DNA from: Embleya sp045207785
GTDB taxonomy: Bacteria; Actinomycetota; Actinomycetes; Streptomycetales; Streptomycetaceae
Length of the DNA stretch: 64,000 nucleotides
Assembly: GCF_045207785.1 (NCBI RefSeq)
Contig: NZ_CP108777.1
Span: 2,604,001 to 2,668,000, forward strand
Reading direction: 5' to 3'
The notes beneath the pieces were generated by a model, which saw only the letters and a list, made by a program, of their open reading frames with translations, was not told where the DNA came from and did not search any database. This document shows positions 36,058-44,323 of this stretch, one piece after another (position 1 is the stretch's first letter; every line of letters begins with the position of its first letter). The position numbers and the translations under genes are program-made.

Positions 36058-36217
36058 CCGGGCTTCCGCAGCAGGCCATGCCATTTTCAACGCCCTTCGG
36101 CTCCGTTGCGGCGTGACGTTCCGTCAGGCCCAGGACGACCGTCGCGACCACGGCCGGGTTCACCTCGGTCCGCACGTCGTGCCACACGCCCACGTAGATG
36201 TCCGCGTCGTCCAGCAT
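35990..36217 (-). CDS. Hypothetical protein, 75 residues, possibly truncated
   Basis: The frame begins MLDDADIYVGVWHDVRTEVN and PAVVATVVLGLTERHAATEP. GGAAGG lies 8 bases before the ATG at 36215-36217. The last 30 residues are Arg-rich and overlap the end of the convergent gene by 68 bases, which suggests that the original C-terminus was lost. Unknown family. Confidence 0.45.
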   Translation of the reverse strand: MLDDADIYVGVWHDVRTEVNPAVVATVVLGLTERHAATEPKGVENGMACCGSPVKRSRRRPAADGHSRSRYRRHP

Positions 36218-36566
36218 CTGTTCAACCTTCCGGTTTCACGCCGACGGCGTCCCGATACGAGGCGCGCCGATCCCCGATCGCAGGACCGGCAACACTTTGG
36301 TGGTCACTCGGAGTTGGACCATACGAGGATGCACCGGAACTGGGGCGGGTAACGCGGCCGATCGATCCCGGCCGGCAGTCGGCGCCACTTCGCAGGAGGA
36401 CCGCTGACGCGGTGAAGGGATCGGCCGGGCTCGCCTCCTGGCGGGCGCACGACCGCGCGTGAACTTGCCCGGGAACTCCGACGGCGCACCGACACCCGAC
36501 CCCGAAGGCACCACACCCCGCCGCCCGCGAGCCCACTTACGAACCGCACCGATCCCGGGAGAGCGG
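36218..36566. other. Gap upstream of the methyltransferase remnant
   Basis: An in-frame GTG at 36459 would add a 36-residue Asp/Pro-rich lead to the next gene (LPGNSDGAPTPDPEGTTP), but without a ribosome binding site. Nothing else recognised. Confidence 0.4.
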
Positions 36567-36990
36567 ATGAACCCCACCCAGGCCCCGACACGCGACGACT
36601 GGCGGCCCTACGCCCGCGCCCTCGCCGACGAACTGACCGCCCACCCCATGGACCTGCACCCCTACGTGCCCGCACTGTTCACCCGCACCCCCGCCACCTG
36701 TTCCTGCCCGGGATCTACCACCGCGGCCACCACACCCCCATCGACCACACCGGCGCCACCTACACCGCCGACCTGTACGAGATGGCATAGGCGAACACCA
36801 GCCGCATGACGCACCAGGACACCGCCTCCGATCCGGCACACCGAACCTCCAGCTGCTCCCAGCCCCTGGCCATGGCCGCGTTTCTGGACGTGATCGCCCA
36901 CCAAGCGGCCCGGCGCCCGATCCTGCGCGTCCTGGAGGTCGGCGCGGGCACCGGATTCCACGCCGCGTTGATCGCCGAGCTGACCGCGCC
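36567..36990 (+). pseudogene. Isoaspartyl-methyltransferase-like fragment
   Basis: From ATG 36567 (GGGAG 5 bases upstream) the frame reads TRDDWRPYARALADELTAHP. After a shift near 36690 it reads HLFLPGIYHRGHHTPIDHTG. In a third frame, AHRTSSCSQPLAMAAFLDVI is followed by the SAM motif LRVLEVGAGTGFHAALIAEL. This is the order of PCMT-type methyltransferases associated with peptide modification in Streptomyces. It ends abruptly at about 36990, where a minus-strand AbiV-like fragment begins. At least two frameshifts and loss of the C-terminal half make it non-functional. Confidence 0.75.
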
Positions 36991-37230
36991 CATGCTGCTT
37001 GAGCGCGTTCACCGCGCGGGGCGCCTCGTAGCCCCGGCTCCAATCGCGCTCGAAGGTGTCGTAGATCCAGAGCGCCTTGCCGAGTTCCTCCTGCGCCAGG
37101 ACGGTGAGCGATCTCGCCCGACCGTACGACTTCGCAACGCACAGAGATGGGCATCGGAGATCAGGGACGACGCGTTGTCCACCAACGCCTTCCAGAACTC
37201 GCGTGCTTCGCCGGGGTTCATCTCAACCAT
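36991..37230 (-). pseudogene. AbiV-like abortive-infection protein fragment
   Basis: From ATG 37228-37230 the frame reads MVEMNPGEAREFWKALVDNA and SSLISDAHL. After a shift near 37140 it reads CVAKSYGRARSLTVLAQEEL, GKALWIYDTFERDWSRGYEA. The pattern of a small helix, then RA-SL---A-EELGKA, is that of AbiV-family phage-resistance proteins. Only about 75 residues remain. The fragment is cut where the convergent methyltransferase fragment ends. Confidence 0.65.
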
Positions 37231-37704
37231 GCTCGGAGTGTGTCCCGTTGATACGACGGCCGCAGCTTCATTTGCCGCGCGATGAGTGGCCTCCTGAAGG
37301 AGCCCACGCCGCCGTCGGAATCGCCGGCCGCCTGATCGTTGGTTCCGACGGGCACGGTCGGGACCGCGGCGTCGAAGGCGACCCACTTCGTTGCACGGGG
37401 ACGGCCCGGTATCAGTGGACGGGCATTGGTACCTCACCTGTGCCTCCGCTGCGTCTGCGGCCGACCGGTCGTCGACCTGCAAAGCGTCCTGGCTTCCATT
37501 GGACGTGGACACACGCGTTTGCGTGATTCCCGCACGGCCCCGAGTCAGGAGACGTTTCCCGTACGGCCGGACGACGTCGTGCGCCCACCCCTTCGATCGG
37601 GACCCTGGGTGCCTCCCGCTGTCGGCAAAGTCGCTGGTCGAAGCTTCGGGTGGAGAGAGATGATGGGTCCGTTCCGTTCCGAGTGATGCGAGGAGAGCAC
37701 CCTG
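37231..37704. other. Gap without a recognisable gene
   Basis: Several open frames on both strands, none with a family motif. The last 20 bases hold the ribosome binding site GAGGAG of the next gene. Confidence 0.5.
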
Positions 37705-38019
37705 ATGACCGTGCCGCCGCTGACCACCGAGGAGCGCCGGGCCGCGCTCGCGAAGGCCGCCGCCGTGCGGAGGGAGCGGGCCGAGGTGAAGGAGGCGCTC
37801 AAGCGCGGCCGGTTGTCGCTGGGCGAGGTGTTGGCCGCCGACTCCGACGCCGTGCGCAAGATGCCGGTCCGTGCCCTGCTCGAATCCCTTCCCGCCATCG
37901 GCAGGGCGCGGGCCGCGACGCTCCTCGGGGAGTTGGAGATCTCCGAGAGCCGCCGTGTGCGCGGCCTCGGCATTCAACAACGCGACCGTCTCCTGGAACG
38001 GTTCGCCCCACGGGGATGA
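37705..38019 (+). CDS. Actinobacterial integration host factor (second-copy type)
   Basis: A 104-residue protein, MTVPPLTTEERRAALAKAAA, with the long basic N-terminal helix (RRERAEVKEALKRGRLSLGE), then KMPVRALLESLPAIGRARAA and a final ISESRRVRGLGIQQRDRLLE, the hallmarks of sIHF/mIHF. It binds DNA non-specifically through the helix-two-turn-helix and shapes the nucleoid. ATG at 37705 with GAGGAG. The canonical sIHF copy usually sits beside guanylate kinase; this one lies among accessory genes and has a divergent middle, so it is probably a paralogue. Confidence 0.9.
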   Translation: MTVPPLTTEERRAALAKAAAVRRERAEVKEALKRGRLSLGEVLAADSDAVRKMPVRALLESLPAIGRARAATLLGELEISESRRVRGLGIQQRDRLLERFAPRG

Positions 38020-38205
38020 CCGGCGGCGGAGCGTGTTCCCGGTCTCCGGGCGGATGAGGAACCAGCCGGCGACGTACACGTACGCACGCGAGATGTCGAA
38101 ATTCGATCAACACGGGGTTCAGGTCCGGCGGACCACCGGACGAGTGGCTCGGCCGATTCACTCGAAACACCTCCATGTCCGCGGCGGAGGTCACATGGTG
38201 GTGTC

Positions 38206-39096
38206 ATGGGACGAAATCAACGCAAATCACGTCGCTCATCGGTGTCGACTTCCGCCACACCTGCGGAGGAGGCGTCCCGTGACGAGAGCGGGCGGGAACT
38301 CCTCCCTGTTCTCCCGATGTTGCTCAAGCCCGAGGATTGGCCCGCCGAGATCGCCGCAGGCTACCGGGCGGCGTGCAAGCGCCTGGGGGTGGAGCCGTTC
38401 GGCAAGGGCTACGGCCTGGTCCTGGCCCTGGACCGCGGGGGCGGGCGTTGGACGCGGATCACTCGCGACGTCGGCCACATCGACACGTTCCTCGCCTCGG
38501 AGGAATCGGGCATCGCGTGCGGGCTCGACCTCGACGCCGAGGCCGTGGTCGCGGATCTGCCCGGCTGGCCCATGTCCTGCGACCTGCGTCTGGTGGGCGT
38601 GCCCGAGCCACGTGACCCGGTCACCGACCGCCGGCCGATCCTGCGCCCGCCCACGGGGGACACCGCCCGCGAGGCCGCGCACACTGCCCGGGTTGCCGAA
38701 CTCGCCCGGGAACTCCAGGACTACCGCCCCAGAGCACTGTACGAGCAGACTTGGCTGGAGCACGCCCACAACATGGGCGACCACGATCCCGGGCCGGTCC
38801 CGGTGCGGCTGGTGGACCTCGCGCGCGAACCCGAGCCGGAGCACCGCGACGTCGCCGCCCTTTCGGCCGCCTTGGCGGCCGCCGAAGCGGACGAGCCCTC
38901 GGGCGTGCAGGTGGGCAAGGCGGCCTATGGCGGCGCCCGCGTGATACGGCTCGCCCTGTCGGACTGGACGGTCCTCGCCCGCGTGCCCGACGGGCCTTGC
39001 CTCGCCGTGCACCGGGCGAGCGGCCAGACCCTGGACATCGTGGGGCTCGACGGCGTTCCCGACCTGCTTCGACGCCTCGCCGGCCCCGGCGGATGA
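38206..39096 (+). CDS. Hypothetical protein, 296 residues
   Basis: An acidic soluble protein starting MGRNQRKSRRSSVSTSATPA, with segments KPEDWPAEIAAGYRAACKRL, DLPGWPMSCDLRLVGVPEPR, ALYEQTWLEHAHNMGDHDPG and ARVIRLALSDWTVLARVPDG. No membrane span, no recognised domain. The frame is uninterrupted and codon use normal. The basic first 20 residues may be dispensable, and a later start near residue 40 is possible. No operon partner. Confidence 0.6.
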   Translation: MGRNQRKSRRSSVSTSATPAEEASRDESGRELLPVLPMLLKPEDWPAEIAAGYRAACKRLGVEPFGKGYGLVLALDRGGGRWTRITRDVGHIDTFLASEESGIACGLDLDAEAVVADLPGWPMSCDLRLVGVPEPRDPVTDRRPILRPPTGDTAREAAHTARVAELARELQDYRPRALYEQTWLEHAHNMGDHDPGPVPVRLVDLAREPEPEHRDVAALSAALAAAEADEPSGVQVGKAAYGGARVIRLALSDWTVLARVPDGPCLAVHRASGQTLDIVGLDGVPDLLRRLAGPGG

Positions 39097-39453
39097 TGAG
39101 CACGGTCGGCCGCTCGGCGCGCGCCGGCGGACGCCGGTTACGCCCGCCTTCTCGTTCAGGGTGCTCTGCGCGATCAGGAGACCGACGACGACCTCACGAC
39201 CTTCACCTCACGGTCGGATGCCGCCCTGCGACTGCCCCGGTGGCGCGTACCTGACTCGGTCTTCCGGGACCTGGTTCCGTGGACCTCGCCGTGGGTGTCC
39301 TACGGCATCGCCCGCCTGACCCGCGACGACGACAGCGGAGGAGTGGCGGGCCGGTTCGCCGCCCTGGGGCCGTTCCGGGCCGCTGATACTCCAGCCGTAG
39401 ATCGTGATCTTGCCGGTGGAGTTAGGCCAGACCCGCGCGGCACCCGCCGTCCT
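39097..39453. other. Gap with an unassigned protein fragment
   Basis: On the plus strand at about 39130-39390 a frame reads GALRDQETDDDLTTFTSRSD, PRWRVPDSVFRDLVPWTSPW and GIARLTRDDDSGG. It is protein-like but lacks both ends, so a gene remnant of unknown family. Confidence 0.45.
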
Positions 39454-40296
39454 CTATCCGAGCGTGAGCATCGCCTCGGTGACCTCGCCGACCGCCGCAT
39501 CGGGGATCGCAGTGGCGGCCTCCTTGAGGACGAGCAGCCGTGCCCCAGGGATCTCGCGTGCGATCGCCTCGCCGTTTCCGACGGGGAAGAACCGGTTGCG
39601 GCGGCCGTGGACGACGAGCGTGGGGGCCTCGATCTCGGGCAGGCGCTCGCGCCAGCGGGGTGTGCAGTCGAGCCTGGAAAACACCATGCCCATCTGGTTG
39701 GCCATCTGGACCGGTGGTGCGGTGCCGGGCGTGCGGTCCCAGATGCGCGCAGCGATCGCGCGCGCGGCGACGGGGTCGTCGCCGAGGATCTCCGCGCCGG
39801 TGGCGACGAACTCCGCAACCGCCTCGCGGTCGGTCCAGTCGGGCATCGGACGCGCGAACAGCCGGCTCATCGTCGCCTGGTCATGGTCGGGGAGGTCATC
39901 GTCGGGCGGGCCAGGGGCAACCGCGCGGGTGCCGACCAGGGTGAGCGCCGAGAACGCGCCCGGATGGTCGAGCACGGCCACCTGGGCGACCATTCCGCCG
40001 ACGCCGATCCCCGCGAGGTGCGCAGGCCCCCCGCCGAGCGCGTCGGCAAGGGCCGCAGCGTCGGCGGCGAGGCCACGCAGGGTGTAGGCGGGCGCCTCGG
40101 GATCCGTCGTCGTCGACCCCCCGCTGTCGCGCAGGTCGTAGCGCACCACACGGCGCCCGCCGGCGGCGAGGCGCTCGCAAAGCGCGTCGGGCCAGGAGAG
40201 CATCGTCGTCCCGCCCGCGAGCAGGACGAGTGGCGCGTCGTCGTCACCGAACGACTCGATGCCCAAGGCGATCTCATTGGCGTTGACAGTGGTCAT
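39454..40296 (-). CDS. Alpha/beta-hydrolase-fold protein lacking the catalytic triad
   Basis: A 280-residue protein starting MTTVNANEIALGIESFGDDD. The fold is clear: LVLLAGGTTMLSWPDALCER, VVRYDLRDSGGSTTTD, the elbow HLAGIGVGGMVAQVAVLDHP and APTLVVHGRRNRFFPVGNGE. At the nucleophile elbow (G-x-S-x-G) Ser is replaced by Gly (GIGVGG). The acid after VVHG is not Asp (GRRNRFF instead of GDEDPLF), and the usual GHG segment reads EAATAIP. All three triad positions are lost, so a binding or regulatory role is more likely than hydrolysis. It is coupled to the upstream reductase-like gene. Confidence 0.85.
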   Translation of the reverse strand: MTTVNANEIALGIESFGDDDAPLVLLAGGTTMLSWPDALCERLAAGGRRVVRYDLRDSGGSTTTDPEAPAYTLRGLAADAAALADALGGGPAHLAGIGVGGMVAQVAVLDHPGAFSALTLVGTRAVAPGPPDDDLPDHDQATMSRLFARPMPDWTDREAVAEFVATGAEILGDDPVAARAIAARIWDRTPGTAPPVQMANQMGMVFSRLDCTPRWRERLPEIEAPTLVVHGRRNRFFPVGNGEAIAREIPGARLLVLKEAATAIPDAAVGEVTEAMLTLG

Positions 40297-40300
40297 CGGA

Positions 40301-40916
40301 TCACCGGGAGACGTCGTAGGTAAGGTGCGTCGCGGTCGATGTCGAAATCACGCTCCGTTGCACCGGCGTGCGCGGCGCTCCGCCGGTGAACAGTGGTTTC
40401 CCGGCGCCCGGGCACGCTGGGCGCGAGGTGCAGCGTCAGCGCGTCGACCAGCCCGGCGTCGAGCGCCGAGCCGATCGTGGCGCCGCCGCCCATGAGTACG
40501 ACGTCGAGGTCCCTGCCGCTGTCCGACGACGCCGCCTCGGCGCGCTCGCGCGCGGCGGTGACGGCGTCGGGCAGACCGGTGGTGACGAACGTCCAGTCGA
40601 GGTCGGTGAGCCGCACCGACTCCGGCGGCGAGCTCGTCACGACGAACGCGGGCTTGCCGACCTCGCCGGCGCCGTAGCCGGAGGTGTCGTCCCAGCCGTT
40701 CGGCCCGATTACCACGCCGAAGAGCCGGCGGCCGAGGACGACGGCGCCCGAGCGGGCGGTCCCTTCGCGCAGGACCCGGCGGTCGTCGGGGTCGTCGGAA
40801 AACGCCCACGTGTGCAGGGCCTCGCCGCCGGTGCCCAGACCGTGGTCCGGACCGGGGTCGGGCCCGGCGACGAAGCCGTCGAGAGAGACCGAGATGTCGG
40901 CGATGATTCGAGTCAT
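40301..40916 (-). pseudogene. Dihydrofolate-reductase/RibD-like protein, one frameshift
   Basis: From ATG 40914-40916 the frame reads MTRIIADISVSLDGFVAGPD, AVVLGRRLFGVVIGPNGWDD, PAFVVTSSPP, VVLMGGGATIGSALDAGLVD, ALTLHLAPSV: the RibD C-terminal/DHFR fold that binds NADPH. Near 40420 one lost base diverts the end. The corrected frame gives GAGKPLFTGGAPRTPVQRSV and stops at 40301, four bases before the hydrolase start. As read, it ends at 40293 with a four-base overlap to the hydrolase gene. The catalytic fold is otherwise complete. Confidence 0.8.
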
Positions 40917-41164
40917 GCCAGGGCAGACCCGATCCGCCGCCGAAACTCATCGCTCACGTATGAAGTGTTTGACGGATGCCAGATCGGTACCACGACGCGC
41001 GAGGCGGCACGTCGGACGTACAGGGGACGATCGCCCCCGAGTACCTCAGAGGCACGTATGCACAGGTCGAAGGGTATGGCCTCTCTGGTGCTCGGAATGG
41101 CCGGGTGAAGCGTTGCGGCCGCGTTTTCGTGATGACTACGACGTTCGACGTGGAACGCGGCCAC
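40917..41164. other. Intergenic, nothing recognised
   Basis: Shadow frames only. It separates the reductase start from a transposase remnant. Confidence 0.4.
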
Positions 41165-41292
41165 CACCACTGCGCTCGACGATGCCCTTCGCCGTCGGCG
41201 CGAACGGCGGGGCGGGCTGCACGCTGATCCCGAGCGTCTCGCACGCGGCGGTGAACGCATTCGGGGCGAACTCCTTCGGCGACCGCCCCACC
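41165..41292 (-). pseudogene. Integrase-core (TniA-type) transposase fragment
   Basis: The minus-strand frame reads RSPKEFAPNAFTAACETLGI and SVQPAPPFAPTAKGIVERS, the segment of rve-type cores between the second Asp and the catalytic Glu (family LGI-VQPARP-TPTDKA-VER). The Glu is present. Nothing of the N- or C-terminal domains remains. It is independent of the C-terminal fragment at 30012-30600. Confidence 0.75.
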
Positions 41293-41445
41293 GCCGGCCC
41301 TGATGCCGGCGGAGGAGACCTGAATGTCCCGGGTGACAGCGACTTTCTTCACCGGCGTTTCAACACATGCGCCGTGGGCTGCGTATTCCCTGACGAACGT
41401 TGTCTCCGAAGATGGGGAGCACCATGACAGGCCGGCGCGGAACGC
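41293..41445. other. Upstream region of the sigma gene
   Basis: Contains a 16-codon mini-ORF at 41424-41474 (ATG after GGGGAG) that ends just inside the sigma gene. It could be a leader, but may be chance. Confidence 0.3.
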
Positions 41446-42045
41446 ATGCGAGTGGGCGTGACTGTGAGCGGTAGTCCTCTGCGGTGGTTTCGCGGGCGGA
41501 ACACAACCAAAGGTCCGGATTCCGTCGGATTGCGGACCGAACGCGAGGTGCAGGCCGCCTACGAAACCTACGGTGGCGAACTCTTCGGGTTTGCGTTCAA
41601 AGCGCTGGACGACCGGCAGCTCGCCGAGGAGGTGGTACAGGAAACGTTCGTCCGTGCCTGGAGATCGCCCCGGGGCTTCGATCCGCGTCAGGGCAGTCTG
41701 CGAACGTGGTTGTTCGCCATCGCCCGGAACGGCGTGGTGGACGCCATACGGCGGCGCAAAGCCCGGGAGGGCCCCGGCCATTCGTCGTGGGACGCAGTGT
41801 CCGAGTCGTCCCTGATGTTCGACCCCGTCGATCGGCTTCTCGATCGGATTCAGCTCGGGGAGGCATTGCAGAGGTTGAGCCCGCAACACCGAGAGGCGGT
41901 GGTGGAAGTGTATTTCGGCGGTCGTACCTGCGCCGAGCTGGGTGAGGAACTGGGTGTTCCGGCGTCCACCATGCGCAGTCGCCTGTACTACGGCGTCCGG
42001 TCGCTGCGACTCGTCCTGGAGGAGAACGGGTGGCTGGCGCCATGA
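41446..42045 (+). CDS. ECF RNA polymerase sigma factor
   Basis: A sigma factor of up to 199 residues. Region 2: YETYGGELFGFAFKALDDRQ, LAEEVVQETFVRAWRSPRGF, RTWLFAIARNGVVDAIRRRK. Region 4: LQRLSPQHREAVVEVYFGGR, CAELGEELGVPASTMRSRLY. The start is uncertain: ATG 41446, GTG 41458 or GTG 41464, none with a strong ribosome binding site. Its stop overlaps the anti-sigma gene start region. The pair resembles the SigK/SigL-type ECF group controlled by zinc-containing anti-sigma factors. Confidence 0.9.
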   Translation: MRVGVTVSGSPLRWFRGRNTTKGPDSVGLRTEREVQAAYETYGGELFGFAFKALDDRQLAEEVVQETFVRAWRSPRGFDPRQGSLRTWLFAIARNGVVDAIRRRKAREGPGHSSWDAVSESSLMFDPVDRLLDRIQLGEALQRLSPQHREAVVEVYFGGRTCAELGEELGVPASTMRSRLYYGVRSLRLVLEENGWLAP

Positions 42046-42710
42046 ACGAGGAATGCTTCCCCTTCCGTCCGCTCCTGACCGAGCACCTGCTGCTCGGGAC
42101 GCCCCTGCCACAGGAGGTGTCCCGGCATCTCGGCCGGTGCCCGGACTGCACCCGCGAGGCCGCCGAGACGGACGACGTGGTCCGAACCCTGCGGCGGGCG
42201 AACCCCCTCGCGGACTGGACCCGTCCACAGGGGGCGGAGACCCGTGCCCGGCCGTCGAGGGATCTCGGCGACCGGATCCGCCGGGACGTGGTCAAAGCGA
42301 AGACCGCCCGGACCAGTCGCGGGCAGCGGATCGCACTGGGCGTCGCCGCCGCACTCGTCACGGTCGCCGCCGCGGTGCTGGTTCCCCTCACGGCGGACCA
42401 AGACCACCGTGCACCTCACACATCATCCGTGGTCATGGTCCGTCAAGGGCAGATGGTCGATCGTGCGTGGGGCACCGAGGTGCCCGTGGCCCTGTCGGGC
42501 CTCGAGGCGGGACAGACCTACCGCATGATGACGGTCAATGCCGAGGGCACGCGTGCTCCCGGCGGCAGCGTGCGAGCCACGACCGGCGAGTCGATCTCCC
42601 TGCGCATGGTGACCGCCATGCGCAAGGACACCATCATCGCTTTGATCGTCGAAGACGCGAAGGGACACGTCGTGACCCACGTTCTTGTGACGCCGTCCAC
42701 CTCCGGTTGA
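42030..42710 (+). CDS. Zinc-finger anti-sigma factor, single-span membrane protein
   Basis: A 226-residue protein. The N-terminal ZAS-type motif is in EVSRHLGRCPDCTREAAETD (H-x3-C-x2-C). The membrane span is GQRIALGVAAALVTVAAAVL (about 107-126). The outer domain contains WGTEVPVALSGLEAGQTYRM and SISLRMVTAMRKDTIIALIV. GGAGGAG lies 5 bases before GTG 42030; ATG 42042 (ATGA overlap with the sigma stop) is the alternative start. It should bind the co-encoded sigma factor and release it upon an extracytoplasmic or redox signal. Confidence 0.87.
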   Translation: MAGAMNEECFPFRPLLTEHLLLGTPLPQEVSRHLGRCPDCTREAAETDDVVRTLRRANPLADWTRPQGAETRARPSRDLGDRIRRDVVKAKTARTSRGQRIALGVAAALVTVAAAVLVPLTADQDHRAPHTSSVVMVRQGQMVDRAWGTEVPVALSGLEAGQTYRMMTVNAEGTRAPGGSVRATTGESISLRMVTAMRKDTIIALIVEDAKGHVVTHVLVTPSTSG

Positions 42711-43255
42711 CCGTCGAACCCCGACTACATGGCGCTGATTTCCCTCCTTGGCGGTCGGACGATCCCCCCCCACCAAGGACACGCACGGGAACACCACTGC
42801 CGTGCCGTCCATCACAGCGACGCCCGCCGACTCGGCCGCCCCCGAACAGGGAGGATCACCGGCGGGATCCCCGCCCTCGGTTCAAGCGACGCGGGAGTCA
42901 CGGAGCTCCTTCCGGTGGCCCCCTCCTGGGTACGGGCCCCGGATCGTGTGATCAGCGCCGGCCCGGCTCCACCGGCGCCCCGTCCGTGACCTTGCCCCGG
43001 ACAAGCTGGAGACCGCGGGCGTTCGGGGCCCGCCGGTGGCGGTTGTGCCTGTTCCCCTCGGCCGGTTCGTGTCCATCGACCGGCGCCGCGGTGGAACCGG
43101 TCCACCCGGACGACACCCGCCTTCTGGTTCCGTCGGCCGTCGGCCGCGTCAGAGGCGACGATCCGCCGACCGTGGCGACCGACGACCGTTTGCGAAGGAT
43201 CGAGAACACCGCCGGTCACACCGAGCGTGCGACCGCCGTGGTAATGGGCTATGGG
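42711..43255. other. Gap with a possible frameshifted remnant
   Basis: On the plus strand a frame at about 42985-43080 reads RDLAPDKLETAGVRGPPVAV and PVPLGRFVSIDR. After a shift, another reads AAVEPVHPDDTRLLVPSAVG and IENTAGHTERATAVVMGYGS to 43264. It looks like the end of a lost gene of unknown type. No start signal. Confidence 0.4.
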
Positions 43256-44323
43256 TCAGCGTGAGCCCAGGGTGCGGGTCACCTCGAGGCCGTCCACGTT
43301 GACTTCGGCGATGGTCAGGTCGCTGTTGAGGACCCATGCGGTCTTCGAGTCGGCACTGAAGCTGATCGCCTGGCGGGGACCCTTCAGGCCGGTCACGGTG
43401 GCGGTGGCGGCGCCGGTGGTGGGGTCGACGGCGGTCAACGAGTTCCCCTCCATGTTCCCGGAAAACAGGATCTTTTCGTCGGGGGAGAGGGCGGCGCCGT
43501 AGGGCTTCGGCCCCACAGGGACCTTCTTTACTATGAGACCCGAAGCGGTGTCGACAATGGACACCGTGTTGTCGAAGGTGCTGGCGGCGTACAGTCGCGT
43601 GCCGTCACGATTGATGGACAGCCCCCGCACCTCCTTGATCCCGCTGATGTCCTTCGTCTTGTAGGTCTTGGTGTCGACGGCCGTGATCCGGTCGCCCTGG
43701 AAGTTGGTGACGTACAACGTATCCTCGGCGGAGTTGAGCTTCACTCCCTGGCGCGGCTGGGAGAACCCGGTGAGGACGGTCTGCGGCGTACTGTTGACGC
43801 GGTCGACAACCGTGACCGTGTTCGAGGCCTGGTTGTTGGCGTACAGCCGCTTGCCATCCTTGGTTTGGGCGGTGCCGAACACGCCGGCACCCAGCGGCAG
43901 GCGCTTTTCCACCCGGAAGGTGCGCGTGGAGATCTGGTCCACGACACCGAGTGTGCTGTCGGACACGGTGAAGCTCTGGCCGTCCGGGGCGAACAGGATG
44001 TTGCGCGGGCTGACATATCCCTTGATCTCGGTGATCTTCCGGTCGCGACGCAGGTCGACGACGACCAGGTGATCGGACTCGGAGTTCGTGGCCACGGCGA
44101 TGCGCTCGTCGGGGCTGATCGCCATGCTGTTGTTGTGAATTGTGGGGTCGAACGGTGTGCGCACGCCGTCGACGGTGCCGGTGTAGGCGCCGAACGAGGA
44201 GTGGAGCCACGTCGCCGCCGATGAACCCGACTCCGCCCAGGCCACCGCGCCCGGCAGGGTCAGGGCGGCGGCGAGAGCGGCGGTGCTGAGAATCATTCGG
44301 CGAGTGATCCTGGCTTTCTTCAC
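43256..44323 (-). CDS. Secreted YncE-like beta-propeller protein
   Basis: A 355-residue protein with an N-terminal signal peptide (KKARITRRMILSTAALAAAL, cleavage near GAVAWA-E). The body consists of repeated propeller blades such as GKRLYANNQASNTVTVVDRV, DTLYVTNFQGDRITAVDTKT, TRLYAASTFDNTVSIVDTAS and KILFSGNMEGNSLTAVDPTT. These are YVTN/40-residue repeats, about seven blades. GTG 44321-44323 follows AAGGGAG and is preferred over ATG 44419. Such proteins act outside the cell as binding scaffolds; the ligand is unknown. Confidence 0.88.
   Translation of the reverse strand: MKKARITRRMILSTAALAAALTLPGAVAWAESGSSAATWLHSSFGAYTGTVDGVRTPFDPTIHNNSMAISPDERIAVATNSESDHLVVVDLRRDRKITEIKGYVSPRNILFAPDGQSFTVSDSTLGVVDQISTRTFRVEKRLPLGAGVFGTAQTKDGKRLYANNQASNTVTVVDRVNSTPQTVLTGFSQPRQGVKLNSAEDTLYVTNFQGDRITAVDTKTYKTKDISGIKEVRGLSINRDGTRLYAASTFDNTVSIVDTASGLIVKKVPVGPKPYGAALSPDEKILFSGNMEGNSLTAVDPTTGAATATVTGLKGPRQAISFSADSKTAWVLNSDLTIAEVNVDGLEVTRTLGSR

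Noticed and set aside
41424..41474. A 16-codon leader ORF before the sigma gene
   Set aside because: It has a plausible ribosome binding site, but its sequence has no attenuator features or regulatory codons and may be chance.
40954..42228. A long minus-strand frame opposite the sigma gene
   Set aside because: Antisense shadow with Arg/Gly-rich composition. The real minus-strand signal here, an integrase-core remnant, is in another frame at 41165-41292.
41942..43264. A 440-codon plus-strand frame over the sigma/anti-sigma genes
   Set aside because: The first two thirds are a shadow of the anti-sigma gene, Arg/Pro-rich. Only its last 60 codons may belong to a remnant, which is mentioned in the gap entry.
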